DNA of 64,000 bases from Diphasiastrum complanatum (GCA_029204225.1 CM055106.1:11919810-11983809); one strand, 5' to 3'; positions 33,844-44,354 are shown, counted from the first letter of the stretch. Program-made: numbers and translations. The notes: a model not told the origin generated them from the letters alone.

Positions 33844-34600
33844 GAATCTTCGGAGGCTGCGGCTGGAACTTTACCTGTCAATATGGTTCCTCAAGAATCT
33901 TCTCATCCTTTGCAACTCCCGGATTTCAATCCTCTTGTTTGATGTGGAGAAAAGAGACCCGCTTCCCCTTCAGAGCATCCTTCTAGTGCTTCCCCTTCTT
34001 GCGCGCGTCATGAAACCCACCGTGATGTTGCGGATTCCTTGCTTGTCACCTCTGGCCAGGTGGTGCCATACTGTCCGCCCCATCTTCGCCATCAGCTTTC
34101 TTCCTCTCTTTCTGTTTCTCAGCTTTCTCCTTCTTCCTCTTCTCGCCCCCGTGTTCCATGTGCAGGCTGTGGTCGCCTTTATGTGCAAGTTGCCGGTCTT
34201 TCTCGCCATCATAACGCTTGCTCTGCTTTTCGTCAACAACTCGCATTAACCAATGTCAACCTTGCACCTCATCCTGCTCCCACTTCGCCACCTGACTCGG
34301 CTTGGACCTGGATTCACTCCCTTGATATTTTGACCGCTTTTCACTTGGGTTTTCCTCGTCCTCGTCTTTATGCACACATTCCCTTTGCCTTGCGCTTAGA
34401 CGTCCAGAGAGCTTTGTCCTCACCTTTGTCTCGTCTGGCTTCCAACCCTTCTGATATTGCAGCTTGGCATGCCTTTTTGCTTTTTCCTCTCTAGTGTTTG
34501 CCTCTGCCTCCCGGGGGTGGTGATGCTGGTCATAGGGAAACTCGCAACAGGATTCGTCGCTTTATGTCAGAAATTGGAAAAATCTGCAAGAAGAGCATTT
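33844..34600 (+). pseudogene. LINE N-terminal region with C2H2 zinc finger
   Basis: One frame runs from 33844 to about 34580 with a TGA at 33940 and a TAG at 34492. It encodes a Ser/Pro-rich leader and then the zinc finger CAGCGRLYVQVAGLSRHHNAC (about 34159-34221), a C-x2-C...H-x-x-x-C/H finger of the sort R2-group LINEs use to bind target DNA. After it come WTWIHSLDILTAFHLGFPRP and DIAAWHAFLLFP-stop-CLPLPPGG. The TAG at 34492 is TGG (Trp) in the second copy at 53784, which shows directly that the stop is a mutation. Near 34580 the coding frame shifts by indel into that of the RT. Confidence 0.65.
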
Positions 34601-36282
34601 CCTTCGCTGTCATGCGCTTGCTGCTCTGCGGGATTCGACCTCGGATGGTGTTTCTATACCCCCTATTCATGCGTCAATGTGTTTTACTTGGGCAAGTGGT
34701 GAGTATTCTCGTGCAGCTCGTGCTCTAGCTCCTACAAGTCCAGCTACTCCTTCTGCTGCCACCCTTCAGGCTTTGGAGCTTCTTCACCCACCGGCAAATG
34801 ACTCTCTTCCTTCTTTTGTTGAGGACTTTGAACCTGATTCCGATTTGCAGCTCTCAAAACCTCATTTTCTTAATGCTTTTCTGCGCAGCCCTCATTTGTC
34901 AACTGGGGGTCCTTCTAGTATGGTTTTCGAGCATCTTCATGACTGTTTTTCTTATGATGACTCTGCTAGCGGGTTTGGTTTGCTCTTTCAAGTTTGCTCT
35001 TCCATAGCATGTGGCCGTATTTCTCTTTCTATTGCTCGTATTCTTGGTGCTGCTCGTTTGATAGCCTTGGATAAGCCTGGCAGTGGAGTGCGTCCCATTG
35101 CTGTTGGAGAGGTTTTATACAGATTGGTTTCTAGGGCTCTTGGTTTTCAGCTTCGTGACAGTTTTCATGACCAGCTATTTCCTCATCAGTTTGGTTGTGC
35201 TACTCCTGGCGGTTGCGAGACAATCATACATGCTTTGCGTGCTACCTTGGATCTTCATCCAGATTGGTTTGTCCTTCAGGTGGATGTTAAAAACGCTTTC
35301 AATTCTGTTTCCAGATGGGCCATTTTCGAAGAACTTCGTGCGGCTCATGGTCCTCTCGCTCAGCTCATCCCGTTTGTTCGCTCTTTTTATTCCATGGATG
35401 CGCCTCTATATTTCAGTCATGCTTCTCGCTTTAGGTGATGTTTCGGTTATCTCGTCTGCTGATGGTATCAGACAAGGTGATCCCTTGGGTGGTGTTCTTT
35501 TTGCTTTGGCGCACTTTCGGGCATTGCGTGCTTCTTCTGCTGCTTTTCCTTCTTGTTTGTTTCCCTCTATTGCTGATGACACACATATTGTGGGACCTGC
35601 TAATGACGTCTTTCCGGCTTTCCTACATTTCTCTCAGCAACTTTCGGCTTTGGGCCTCACTGTCAATCCCTCTAAGTGCGTTGTCTGGTGTCCTCAAGGC
35701 CTCCTTCCTGAGCTCCCTTTACCTACAGGTTTCAATACTCCGGTTGATGGGATTAGAGTGCTTGGTATTCCTATAGGTTTCTCGGATTTTGTGGCTTCCT
35801 CTTTGCGGGACACTTTGGACGCACATCTTCGTCACGCTGATCTGCTACCAAAGCTTGGCAATGCTCAAGTTGCTCTAGGGATTCTCACTCAATGCTTCGC
35901 TCAACGGCCAAGTTATATTCTACGGTGTGTTTCTCCCTCTCCTGATGTTGTGGCTTTGCTACAGGATTTCGATAATACTTTATCAGATATTCTGGGTCAC
36001 TTGATGGGTTCAAAATCCTTTTGTATTCCCAATGGTCAATTCGTTAAGCGACAAGTCTCTCTTCCCGTTTCGTCTGGAGGTGTTGGTCTTTCTTGCACAA
36101 TTTCTATTGCTCCAGCTACTTTTATGGGAAGTTGGGCCCTTGTTGCCTCTGCACTTATCTCTCGGTTTCAGCAGGACAACAAGCCCATTCTTCTCGATTC
36201 AGTAGCTCATGTGAAAACAAGCATTCTTCCTTTCCAACAACATCTTCGTGCGGCCAAGGATCTCATTCCTCCACCTGTGTGA
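34600..36282 (+). pseudogene. LINE reverse transcriptase
   Basis: The RT begins in one frame (to 35438) and continues in another from about 35430 to 36282, so one frameshift lies near 35430. Motifs in order are LSTGGPSSMVFEHLHDCF, ARLIALDKPGSGVRPIAVGE (RT motif 1-2), HQFGCATPGGCETIIHALR, VLQVDVKNAFNSVSR (motif A, catalytic Asp near 35283), DGIRQGDPLGGVLFALA (motif B), IADDTHIVG (motif C, both Asp present near 35570-35582) and LTVNPSKCVVW. The catalytic aspartates are intact. The enzyme would copy the element RNA at a nicked target. The frame closes at a TGA at 36280-36282 where the family continues, giving a likely CGA to TGA change. Confidence 0.8.
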
Positions 36283-37209
36283 GCTTCTTTGCCTCCCTTT
36301 GAATCTTTGCTTAGCCATCAGCGTGCTCATTTTCAGAAGTATCTTTTGGAGCGCTTCCACTCTCATGCTTTCACTCAGCTTCTCATTGATTCATCTTCCG
36401 ATGAGACTCAGGCTCGCCTTTTGTCTTGTGCAGGCCCGGGTGTTGGTGCTTGGCTTGTTGCGCGCCCTGTTGTTCCACACTTGCGCCTTTCTTCAGAGTT
36501 GTTTCTCACCGCTCTTCGGGTTAGGTTGGGTCTCCCTCATCCAGTGCTGGCAGGTTTGACAAAATGTTCCTGTGGTCACCATGTTGATCCTATTGGCACT
36601 CATCTCATGCGTTGCCCTTCTGGCGGAGAGCGTACTGCGACTCATGATTCCATTCGTGACGTATTGGCATCTATTGCTCATGAGTGCGGCTTTCATGTTG
36701 TTCAGGAGCAGACCCACATCTTGCATTCACAGTCGCCTCGGCGTCGAGTTGATCTTGTTCTTTCGAGCGAGGGGATTCGCACGCTTGAGGATGTTGTTGT
36801 TGCTGATCCTTCGCGGCCTGACCTCCTTCGTCGTGCTTCAACTACTCAGGGTGCCGCTACTTCTCATGCAGCTCTAGATAAAGAGCGAGATCATTCACAT
36901 CGCACTCCTGGAGAAGGCTTTATCCCTTTTGCTTTAGAAACATTTGGGTGCCTACATAAGAAATTCGATGATTTTCTATCCTCCTATGCAGGTTTTGCAG
37001 CGAAACTCCAAGGTCGTGGTGCCTCACCTTTATCTATCATTACGGCTTATTATCGTCAACGAGTTTCGATGACTTTACAACGCACTCAGGCACTTGCAAT
37101 ACTTCGACGTGTCGTAGTTGCAGGAACGGCTGCTTCACAGCTTCCTGCACTACCTAAACTTCCAACTGTCTTAACTAGCGACTTACACCAAGCAGTAGGC
37201 TTTATGTAG
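36283..37209 (+). pseudogene. LINE C-terminal zinc motif and restriction-like endonuclease
   Basis: This open frame of 306 codons is in frame with the RT across the TGA at 36280. It holds CSCGHHVDPIGTHLMRC (about 36564-36615), a C-x-C...H...C zinc motif. About 40 residues on comes RRRVDLVLSS (about 36739-36768), followed by EDVVVADP (about 36787-36810). A zinc motif followed by (R/K)-x-D...(D/E)-V-x-V/I is the signature of the restriction-like endonuclease of R2-type LINEs, which nicks a specific target to prime reverse transcription. The C-terminus carries a basic/hydrophobic tail ending at 37209. The ORF is intact over its own length. Whether the endonuclease active site is complete cannot be judged without alignment. 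Confidence 0.7.
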
Positions 37210-37359
37210 ATACTCTGCGAGATTGTTGCTTTGTTATACTTGTACAATATCTCAATTCGCCTTATGACCTTTACGCTTTTTACATGCATTCCTTTGTAGT
37301 CTGACGGTTTCCCATCTTTTATTAATAAAAACAGGAAGCTCATTCACACATATTCCCCC

Positions 37360-37443
37360 GCTAGAAAAACCGAGTTCCACCGAGGTTATTAGTGGATTCT
37401 CGCTAGAAAAACCGAGTTCCACCGAGGTTATTAGTGGATTCTC
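37360..37443 (+). repeat. Exact 42-bp tandem duplication at the LINE 3' flank
   Basis: Two identical 42-bp units (37360-37401 and 37402-37443) begin GCTAGAAAAACCGAGTTCC and end GTGGATTCTC. They lie just after the LINE tail and overlap the end of the minus-strand reading at 37431. Confidence 0.95.
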
Positions 37444-38592
37444 TTCTGCTTCTTCCTGTCTCGTATTTGTTGACTGTCGTTCTCGCTGTCACTGTAGTCA
37501 GACGTGTTCATTCCTGAAAAATCACTTTCTAACTGGCCCCGGCCTTGCCCTATGACTGCGGATGCAATTACTGGTGTTGGTGAAATACAGACCCCTTCTG
37601 ATCCTGTCAGTGCTAATGTTGGTCCGTATCGCAACGATCTGATTAACAAATGTCGGTGGTCATCCATGACATTGCGGTTGTCTATGACATTGCTCAGCAA
37701 TCTGGGAGTGATTTTGGTTAGCATTGCGTCTTTCAGCCATGATGTGGTAATTCCAACGTAACGTCTGCTGAGGAACAGTTCTTGCGCCGTTCGCATAGCT
37801 AAGGCAATGTAACGTTGTGTGCCCTTGTTTTCCTTCCTTTTGATGATGCATCCTTCCGTTCGCTGGACACATTCCTGAAACTGTTCTTCCCATGTACAAT
37901 ATAATTCCCACCATTGATGAATATGTCGTATCCACATGATGTGCGACATCAACATATACTGTTTGGAATGTTTCACAATCCCCTGCTTCCTAGAGTCAAA
38001 ACTTTGTTTGTTTTCTCACAATGGCGTAATGCACATCATTGTGCATAACCAGTGCAATTTTAGTTTGATGCACATACTCAGCTGCGTACAGTATAGTATT
38101 GCCGGTTAGAATCTCCAGTCCATCCCGGCAGCGAATCTTCAGTCGACCTTGGAGGAAAGCCCACGGTAGAATTGCCCGAGTCTTCAGGTTAGATTTTGTC
38201 CAGAATCCGTATAGTTCGCTCAGGTCCCAAGGCTCATCCCACTCTTCTCTTGTAATATCCCTCATCCCTGGCAAGAACAGATAATCAACATTCCAGGCAT
38301 GCTCAACATTCCAGAGAAATATCCAGGGTTTCAGGATTTTGCACAGAGTTGTTACCTCCCTTCCCATCTATGTTCTTTGGCGCTTCACCCTGGCTGTCCG
38401 TGGTACCAGCATATGATCTGCTGCTATCACCACTCCCTCGTGAGAACTCTGTGGTGGACTTTGCATCTTCCGCATTGTGTTTAGCTCAGCTTGAAGCACT
38501 TCCTTCAAACGTGCTATCTCGTCTATGTGATCTTTTAGCTCGGCCTGAAATCCCATGCATTCCTCTTTCTTTGTTTGAGCTTCCTCTGCCAA
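37431..38592 (-). pseudogene. Unrecognised decayed protein gene
   Basis: I do not recognise this protein. From 38592 leftward, one frame gives a heptad-patterned helix (KDHIDEIARLKEVLQAELNT), a basic stretch ending RVKRQRT, a TAG (38368), and a domain-like segment with WIFLWNVEHAWNVDYLFLPG, WDEPWDLSELYGFW and ILPWAFLQGRLKIRCRDG to 37996. The reading continues in a shifted frame from 37976 with HIHQWWELYCTWEEQFQEC, RYIALAMRTAQELFL and a Ser/Asp-rich tail (SDFSGMNTSDYSDSENDS) followed by a basic RDRKKQKRIH. It is unusually Trp-rich. Total length would be near 400 residues. It sits between the LINE and the copia integrase, so it could be carried by a further element or be a captured gene. Confidence 0.4.
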
Positions 38593-38869
38593 TCAGTTGT
38601 GTCTTGCTGCAGCTGGTTGATATCTACTCTTAGCAGCTGCAGATTAGTATGTGCTTGATTGGCTTTCTTATGATGTAGCCATTCATTGCACTGCTGTGCA
38701 ATTGGTAAGTGTCCCTGTTTTGGCTAACTCCTTCTCCAGTTGTAGATTTTTTCCGTCAAAATTCAGATGCCGTGCACAAAAATCCTTTGAGCTGTTCCTC
38801 ATCTTGGTATGACTCCGGTGCATGTTCTATGTCGTCCGCCTACATCTGATCAACTTGGATATGCACGAT
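38593..38869 (-). other. Upstream part of the unrecognised gene or junction
   Basis: The minus-strand reading contains broken stretches (for example KNLQLEKELAKTGTL) with several stops. It marks a junction between the unknown gene and the copia pol. Confidence 0.3.
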
Positions 38870-39830
38870 AGTGTTAGACTGGATCACCCATGAATCGGAA
38901 TGGAAGTTGTCTAGATCAGTTTGATCTTCTGGGTTGAACTTCGATCCTTTGATGTAATTTGACTCGTTGAGGTTCAGACTCATTGTCGGAGTCGGTGGTG
39001 GTGTCAAGTCCTGAGTTTGAAGTTGTCGACTCTGGGGTTGGAAGTCCCCTTGTGGTTGATAAATTTGTCTTTCACAAAAATGACATCTTTGCTTGTGAAA
39101 GTTTTATGAGTGTCCAAATTGTAGAGCTTGTATGCCTTGTGGTCTAGGGAATAGTCGATGAAGATCGACTTTTTGCTAGTGTCGTCTAGCTTCTTTCTTA
39201 GATCTTTAGGGATCTAAGAGTAAGCACTTCATCCAAACACTCGAATATGCTTAAGTGATGGCTTAGATCCAGTCCACACCTCATAAAGTGTTTTGCCATT
39301 CAGGGCCTTAACGATGGATCGATTTTGTAGATAGGAAGTTGTGGTAACAACTTCAGCTCAGAAATTCTTAGGAAGAGTGGCATAGGCTAGCATGCTCTTG
39401 GTAATTTTGATGAGTGTCCAATTCTTTCTTTCAGCTACAGCATTGGACTGAGCTGAGTAGCTTGTTGTATATTGTTGATAGGCCAACGGAACTCCTTGAA
39501 TTTTGTGGAGATAAATTCTCCCCCTCCATCAGTGCGAAGAGCTTTGACCTTCCTCTGGGTATGATTCTCAACAGAAAAATAGAGTGCTTCCCTTGTTGAA
39601 ACAGTCTGCATTGGGCCAAAAATGTCAATATGTACAAGATCAAGCAAACCTTTAAAAGTATGAACTGAATCAGCAATAAAGGGGCTTCTAGCATGTTTGC
39701 TGATAATACAGCTTTCACATGGAGAAGTTGGTTTTCTAGCAGAAGGTAGATCTTGCACTAGATTCTGAGTCGACATTTGCTGAATACTATTGAATCTGAA
39801 ATGCCAGAGCATATCAATTGATTCAGAAGT
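38870..39830 (-). pseudogene. Ty1/copia integrase
   Basis: From 39812 the minus-strand frame begins in the GAG-preintegrase zinc-binding region (MLWHFRF..., then SPCESCIISKHARSPF). It continues into the integrase core with LLDLVHIDIFGPMQTVS (first Asp) and KALRTDGGGEFISTKF (second Asp). Part of the core after the first Asp is deleted. Beyond 39435 the reading goes on in other frames to SKKSIFIDYSLDHKAYKLYNLDTHKTFTS near 39120-39180 and ends near 38870. RT and RNase H do not follow; unrelated sequence begins. The terminal RNase H at 32504-32740 is oriented to match. Confidence 0.75.
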
Positions 39831-39938
39831 GGATGTATGAAGAGCTTGACTATTTGTCGAGTAATAGTGACTAAGTTTGTAACGATAGCCACATCGTCTA
39901 CCAAAAGCTAAAACTTTCTTAGATTTGTCGAGTATGGT

Positions 39939-40300
39939 TCAGCCCTCTATATCAAATTTGACCCTCTGACTTGAATCAATGATTCTGCTAACTAAGAGCA
40001 AATTTTTGGTCAGATTTGGAATGTGGAGAACGTTGGATAACAACTTGACTTCACCTTTCTGAAATTTGACCCTGACTGTTCCTTCACCTTCGATCGAATG
40101 AGATGAGTTGTCTCCAAGTTGCACAACTCGAGAGTGGGTGAATGACTTGTAGTCTTTGAACTAGTTGTGATGGTGAGTCATATGTTGAATTGCTCCAGAG
40201 TCTAGATACTAGGAATCAGTATCATGTTGTTCTCCGACCTTTGTCATGAAGGCTGCTTCATCTTCCTCCTATTGCTGAATTGAGTGACTTGTTGTAGGAG
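39939..40300 (-). pseudogene. Ty1/copia protease region
   Basis: The minus-strand frame contains a VQLGDNSSHSIEGEGTVRVKF-like stretch and LLSNVLHIPNLTKNLLLVSR. This is the conserved segment after the copia protease active site and before the preintegrase domain. A stop-ridden section (40140-40300) contains degenerate SGAIQHMTHHHN-like active-site sequence. It joins gag (40467) to the integrase (39812). Confidence 0.65.
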
Positions 40301-40466
40301 TATGTGCCTGTTGCTGGAACTATTTCTTCTTCTCATTGTTGTACTTCAAAGCTCGACAGTCTTTGATATCATGGCTAGTCCTCTTATAGTATCTGTAGAA
40401 TAGTTTATGCACTGGTTGGAATGATGAAGGGTTTGAATTCGATTCTGAACCAAAATTCTATCCAAA

Positions 40467-40850
40467 CTACATACTGATCTTCTTGTCAGAATAAGTTGAC
40501 TTTGTAGTTCTCTTGGATTCGAACTTCTGATTTTCTAAATATAGACCCTGAGGATCCGATTTTGAACCTGAGGAGGATGCAGTTCTTTTAATCTCCTCTT
40601 GTAGAAGCATAGAAATTACTCTTGATAGGGTGAGATGCTCCTGGGTCAAAATTGCCATGACCCAATTTTTGTAGGCTTCAGGGAGACTCGATAATAGAGT
40701 CATAACAACATCGGAATCTTCTATGACTGAGCCAGTTGCAGTCATCTACTCCATAAGGTTTTTGAAAGTGTTGAAATGATTCGAAACACTATCTGCATCA
40801 GACATACTCAAGGTGAAAAATTTCGTTCTCAAATGAGGTTTGGAGGTGAC
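40467..40850 (-). pseudogene. Ty1/copia Gag (UBN2-like) fragment
   Basis: The minus-strand reading shows the characteristic copia Gag helix: SDVVMTLLSSLPEAYKNWVMAIL, LTLSRVISMLLQEEIKR and a Ser/Lys tail. In this family the sequence is preceded by an alternating helical region, which here runs out at a stop near 40748. The 5' LTR and the first half of Gag are missing: gypsy sequence starts at 40840. Confidence 0.75.
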
Positions 40851-41290
40851 GTCCCTGATATCATCTTACAAATTCTTGTTAGGGAGACCGTGGCTATATC
40901 AAGCCATTGTTATTACCCACTGGAGAAAGAAGAAAATTACCTTCCGAGATCAGATGGCAACATCAGAAGGAAAGATCCATAAACGGATTATCGTATCTTG
41001 GGAGAAGGATAAATATGAAGGTGAAACGCCAACATCTTCCTCAAGTTACACTTCAGAAGATGAAGGAGTTCATTTTGTAAGGACTGAGGAAGGGGAGAGG
41101 TTTGTTACATTATCCATACCTACATATAGTAATAGAGTAGAATGTGTAGATAGAGAAGAATGTGGAGTCCCCAAGATAAGTGCCATTATAGGTAGCCATA
41201 CTATCAATAGAATACTAGTAGACTCGGGATCTAGCATCAAGTTAATGACTGAGAAAATGGTTAAGGAGTTAGGATTAGAAGACTAGATCC
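40840..41290 (+). pseudogene. Ty3/gypsy protease region (plus strand)
   Basis: The plus-strand frame starts near LGRPWLYQA, a conserved end-of-protease motif. It then runs through an acidic Ser/Glu linker into a second protease-like active site, RILVDSGSSIKLMTEKM (D-S-G intact, near 41213-41245). The repeated LGRPWLYQ motif (about 40873 and 41450) suggests a partial duplication or two joined copies. The frame stops at a TAG after GLED (41284). It belongs with the RT at 42.0 kb. Confidence 0.6.
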
Positions 41291-42017
41291 AGCCTACTAC
41301 ACATCATGAAATCCATTTAGCATATGCATCTAGATGCATACTAGTAGGAGAGCTGAGAGGTGTTAATGTAAATATAGAGACAGAGTCTTTCACTATGAAT
41401 TTCTTTGTCATAAACCCAATAGATACGCCACCATACTCAATATTATTTGCAAGGCCATGGTTATACCAGGCAAATGCTATTATAAATTGGTCTACCAAAA
41501 AAAAAAAAAATCAAACATTCTCAAAGCTAGTCCATTAGGAGTTCACCTTATGAGATGGGGTGAGGAGATAGCAGAACCTACAGAATCCCTAGTCAATTTC
41601 ATAGAATGTTATGAAGTAGAGGAGGAAGAGGAAAAGGAGTTTCCAATATCCGAGTCAAGGGAAGTTCTAGGTGGAACCAGAGCAAGCCTGACCAAGGGAA
41701 TGGTAGATTAAGACTGATTATGTAGAAATAGAAATTTGTAAAGGTAAAATTATGAATTTGTATAAACACCAGTCAGACCAAGAACGGTAAGAGTACATAA
41801 TTCTTCTTCAAAAGTATCAAAATGTATTCGCTTGGTCAATGGAAGATTTAACTGGTATACCAGTTAAATGAGGAGAGCATAGAATAGACTTGATCCAGGG
41901 AGCCGTACCGGTTAGACAAAGACAATATAGATTAAATCCTAAGTATTTATTATTAGTGAAAGATGAATTAGATAAATGCATAAGAATAGGTATCATATAC
42001 CCTGTTCTAAGTAGTGA
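41291..42017 (+). pseudogene. Gypsy protease end and pre-RT linker
   Basis: Readable in broken frames: SFTMNFFVINPIDTPPYSILFARPWLYQANAIINW (41388-41490), then a glutamate-rich linker (EVEEEEEKEF, 41610), NVFAWSMEDLTGIP near 41818-41862 and RQRQYRLNPKYL near 41915-41948. Stops and indels interrupt it several times. Confidence 0.6.
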
Positions 42018-42724
42018 ATGGGTATCACTATTGTGATAGTTTCCAAAATGAAGACAGATAAAATTAGGGTATGTCAGGAATTTAGGAAGTTAAATGCTGC
42101 CACAGCAAAAAACTATCATTCATTACCGTATATAGATATGATCCTAGACCAAGTAGCTAGTCATGAACGATATAGTTTTTTAGATAGTTTTTCCGGTTAT
42201 AATCAAGTCTTCATTAAAGAAGACGATGGATCGAAAACGACTTTACCACTGATTGGCAGACGTACGCTTATATGTGTAGGCCCTTCGGTTTGTGTAATGC
42301 ACCTGTAACATTTTAGTGCATGATGACAAACTTTTTTCAAAAAAATTTAAGGAAATTTTTAGAAATCTTTATGGATAATTTATATGTTTACTCATCCACT
42401 AAAGATCATTTAGCTGCATTAGAAAAGTCTTTAAGACAATGTCAAGAGACATCTCTTAAATTGCATCCATCCAAATGCTATTTTGGCATGAGGGAAGGCA
42501 TTATGTTAGGCCACAAAATTTCGAAGGATGGCATTCAAGTTGATATCGAAAAAGTTAAAATGATTTTAGAATTGGATGAACCAACTAGTCTACGGGAGCT
42601 TAGGGGATTTTTAGGCCACGTAGGATACTATCGTAGAATAATAAAAGAGTATGTTATAGTAGTTACTTCTTTAATGGGATTATTAAAAAAATCTGTTGAA
42701 TATCACTGGTCACAAGATCACTAG
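42018..42724 (+). pseudogene. Ty3/gypsy reverse transcriptase (plus strand)
   Basis: Two frames together give the RT: TDKIRVCQEFRKLNAAT, RYSFLDSFSGYNQV (motif A, Asp present), a degenerate motif B, a TAG at 42314 where Gln is expected after TF, and EIFMDNLYVYSS (motif C) near 42367-42400. Motif C should be Y/F-x-D-D; the last Asp is Asn (GAT to AAT), so the enzyme should be inactive. CYFGMREGIMLGHKISKDGI and LRGFLGHVGYYRR follow. A frameshift lies near 42290-42320. Confidence 0.8.
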
Positions 42725-43232
42725 GACACTTTTGAAAAACTAAAGCAGTTCTTAGCAAAAGCAACTAGAGTTAGACCTCCAAATTGGACGAAGAAATTTC
42801 ACGTATATATAGACACTTCATCATTTGCAATCGGTGAAGTGCTTAGCCAAAAAGATGATCAGAATGTTGATTATCCAATTTATTATGCTAGTAGACAATT
42901 AGCAACATCCGAAGAAAAATTATTCCACTACACAGCGGGAAGCATTAGGCCTGATCTACTCAAATAAAAAATTTAGGCATTATCTACTAGGATACCCTTT
43001 TGTTTTCCATGTAGACCAATATGCATTAAAGCATCTAGTAAATAAACCCGACCTTTCAGAAAGGATAGCTAGATGGGTTTTATTATTAGATGAATTCGAT
43101 TATCAAGTAGAGTTGAGGGGAAAGGACCACCAAAATGAAGATTATATATCACGACTTAAAACTAAAAAGCAATTTGAACCAATATCAGATGAATTTCCAG
43201 ATGAGCACATAATGCGCATTCAAGTGGAATAA
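42725..43232 (+). pseudogene. Ty3/gypsy RNase H (plus strand)
   Basis: The reading continues after a TAG at 42722. KKFHVYIDTSSFAIGEVLSQ is the first catalytic motif (Asp retained), followed by YYASRQLATSEEKLFHYT. An indel follows, and then in the next frame FVFHVDQYALKHLVNKPDLSERIARWVLLLDEFDYQVEL and a DYISRL ending. The domain is complete in outline but broken by one frameshift near 42940. Confidence 0.75.
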
Positions 43233-44110
43233 TCTACTTATACATACATCATTAATTTTTTACAAGATCAAATTTATCCTAATCACTTCAATAAACAACA
43301 GAAGATAGTTTTTCTTGCAAAAGTAGGACCCTACACGATTATAGATAAGGTATTATGTAAAGTGGGAGCTGACGATAATCTTCGCCATTGTTTAGAACCC
43401 ACCGTAATAAGTGCACTACATGAAGAAGATTTGAGGAGCCATTATGCTCTTAAAAATACTGCCAAAAAAATTCTAAATGCTAAGTATTGGTGGCCTACAC
43501 TTTATAGAGATGTTAAACTTTTCATTCAAAAATTTGATGCAAGTCAGAGGATGGGAAAACCCAGCTTTGCGACACACTGGCCACTTATACCAATCTTTCC
43601 CTTAGCACCTTTTGAGAAGTGGGGAATAGATTTTGTAGGGCCTATCAAACTAACCACTCGTAAAGCCCGCCGACATTACATTCTCGTTGCAATGGACTAT
43701 GCTACCAAAATGGTAGAGGCCGAAGCTACAGTTAAAAACGATGCCAAGACAGTGGCAAAGTTCTTGTTTCAAAACATCATCACTCATTATGGATGTCCCT
43801 TAGAACTTGTTAGTGAAAGGGAAACCCATTTTCTTAACCAAACCATTGAAGCTATGTTATCATATTTTTTCATCACACATCATCAAACCACTCCATAAAT
43901 TTTCAAAGCTAATGGAATTACTGTGCGAGCCAACGGAATCTTGTGCAAAATTTTGAGCAAAGTAATAGAAACACATTCTTCCGATTGGGGTCAAAAATTA
44001 CCATCAGTTTTATGGACATATTGAACTGCCGAAAAAATTACAACCAAGCAGACTCCATATTACCTTGTATGTGGAATTCACCCGATATTACCTATAGAAT
44101 TTTTGTCAAC
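43233..44110 (+). pseudogene. Ty3/gypsy integrase (plus strand, catalytic residues altered)
   Basis: The longest open part is 43362-43898. It shows the zinc finger end (HEEDLRSHYALK...KFDASQRM, with the usual Cys pair lost), FEKWGIDFVGP (first Asp), then PLELVSERETHFLN, where the second catalytic Asp is Glu. The third motif region reads ANGITVRANG and lacks the catalytic Glu. After a TAA at 43896 the frame gives SDWGQKLPSVLWTY and YYLVCGIHPILPIEFL to about 44110, where a copia LTR interrupts. It is closely related in layout to the integrase at 17.5 kb. Confidence 0.8.
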
Positions 44111-44354
44111 AATCAGAAATGCAACATCAAGCATTCACCATAAGCAATCACCAAGTAAGGCAATATCACTCTATCACACTAACTTCATACTAAATATAAA
44201 ATGTACATATAAACCCTGGACCCTGATAGAGAGAGAAAACCTACCAATAGACTAATCAATAGACTAGCCTACGGCTAATTACAGCTGATAACAGTTGTCA
44301 ACATTAATGTACATCGTAAACAGTAACAATGAAGTTTATCATTGATTTCTAACA
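44108..44354 (-). mobile_element. 3' LTR of the minus-strand copia element (family C)
   Basis: On the minus strand it begins TGTTAGAAATC at 44354 after a TTGAGAGAG polypurine-like tract. It reaches the gypsy integrase sequence near 44108, giving a short LTR of about 250 bp. The gypsy reading ends at this point, which suggests insertion of the copia into the gypsy. The left border cannot be fixed to the base. Confidence 0.55.

Larger units (their letters stand above)
33800..37340 (+). mobile_element. Non-LTR retrotransposon (LINE) with restriction-like endonuclease
   Basis: A single long reading on the plus strand encodes, in order, a C2H2 zinc finger, a reverse transcriptase, a second zinc motif and a PD-(D/E)xK-type endonuclease. 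This is the layout of the R2/R4/NeSL/Utopia group rather than the plant L1 or RTE layout, which has an N-terminal apurinic endonuclease; no such domain is visible upstream. The 3' end has ATTAATAAAAAC and then two exact 42-bp direct repeats. The element sits between the two halves of a copia element. Coding parts are annotated separately. Confidence 0.75.

Noticed and set aside
33970-34246. Basic minus-strand frames opposite the LINE N-terminus
   Set aside because: Shadows of the plus-strand LINE coding sequence; composition reflects its Ser/Leu-rich codons.
35083-35400. Hydrophobic open frame overlapping the start of the LINE RT
   Set aside because: The conserved RT motifs here (ARLIALDKPGSGVRPIAVGE, VDVKNAF) lie in the other frame; only the part after about 35430 is genuine.
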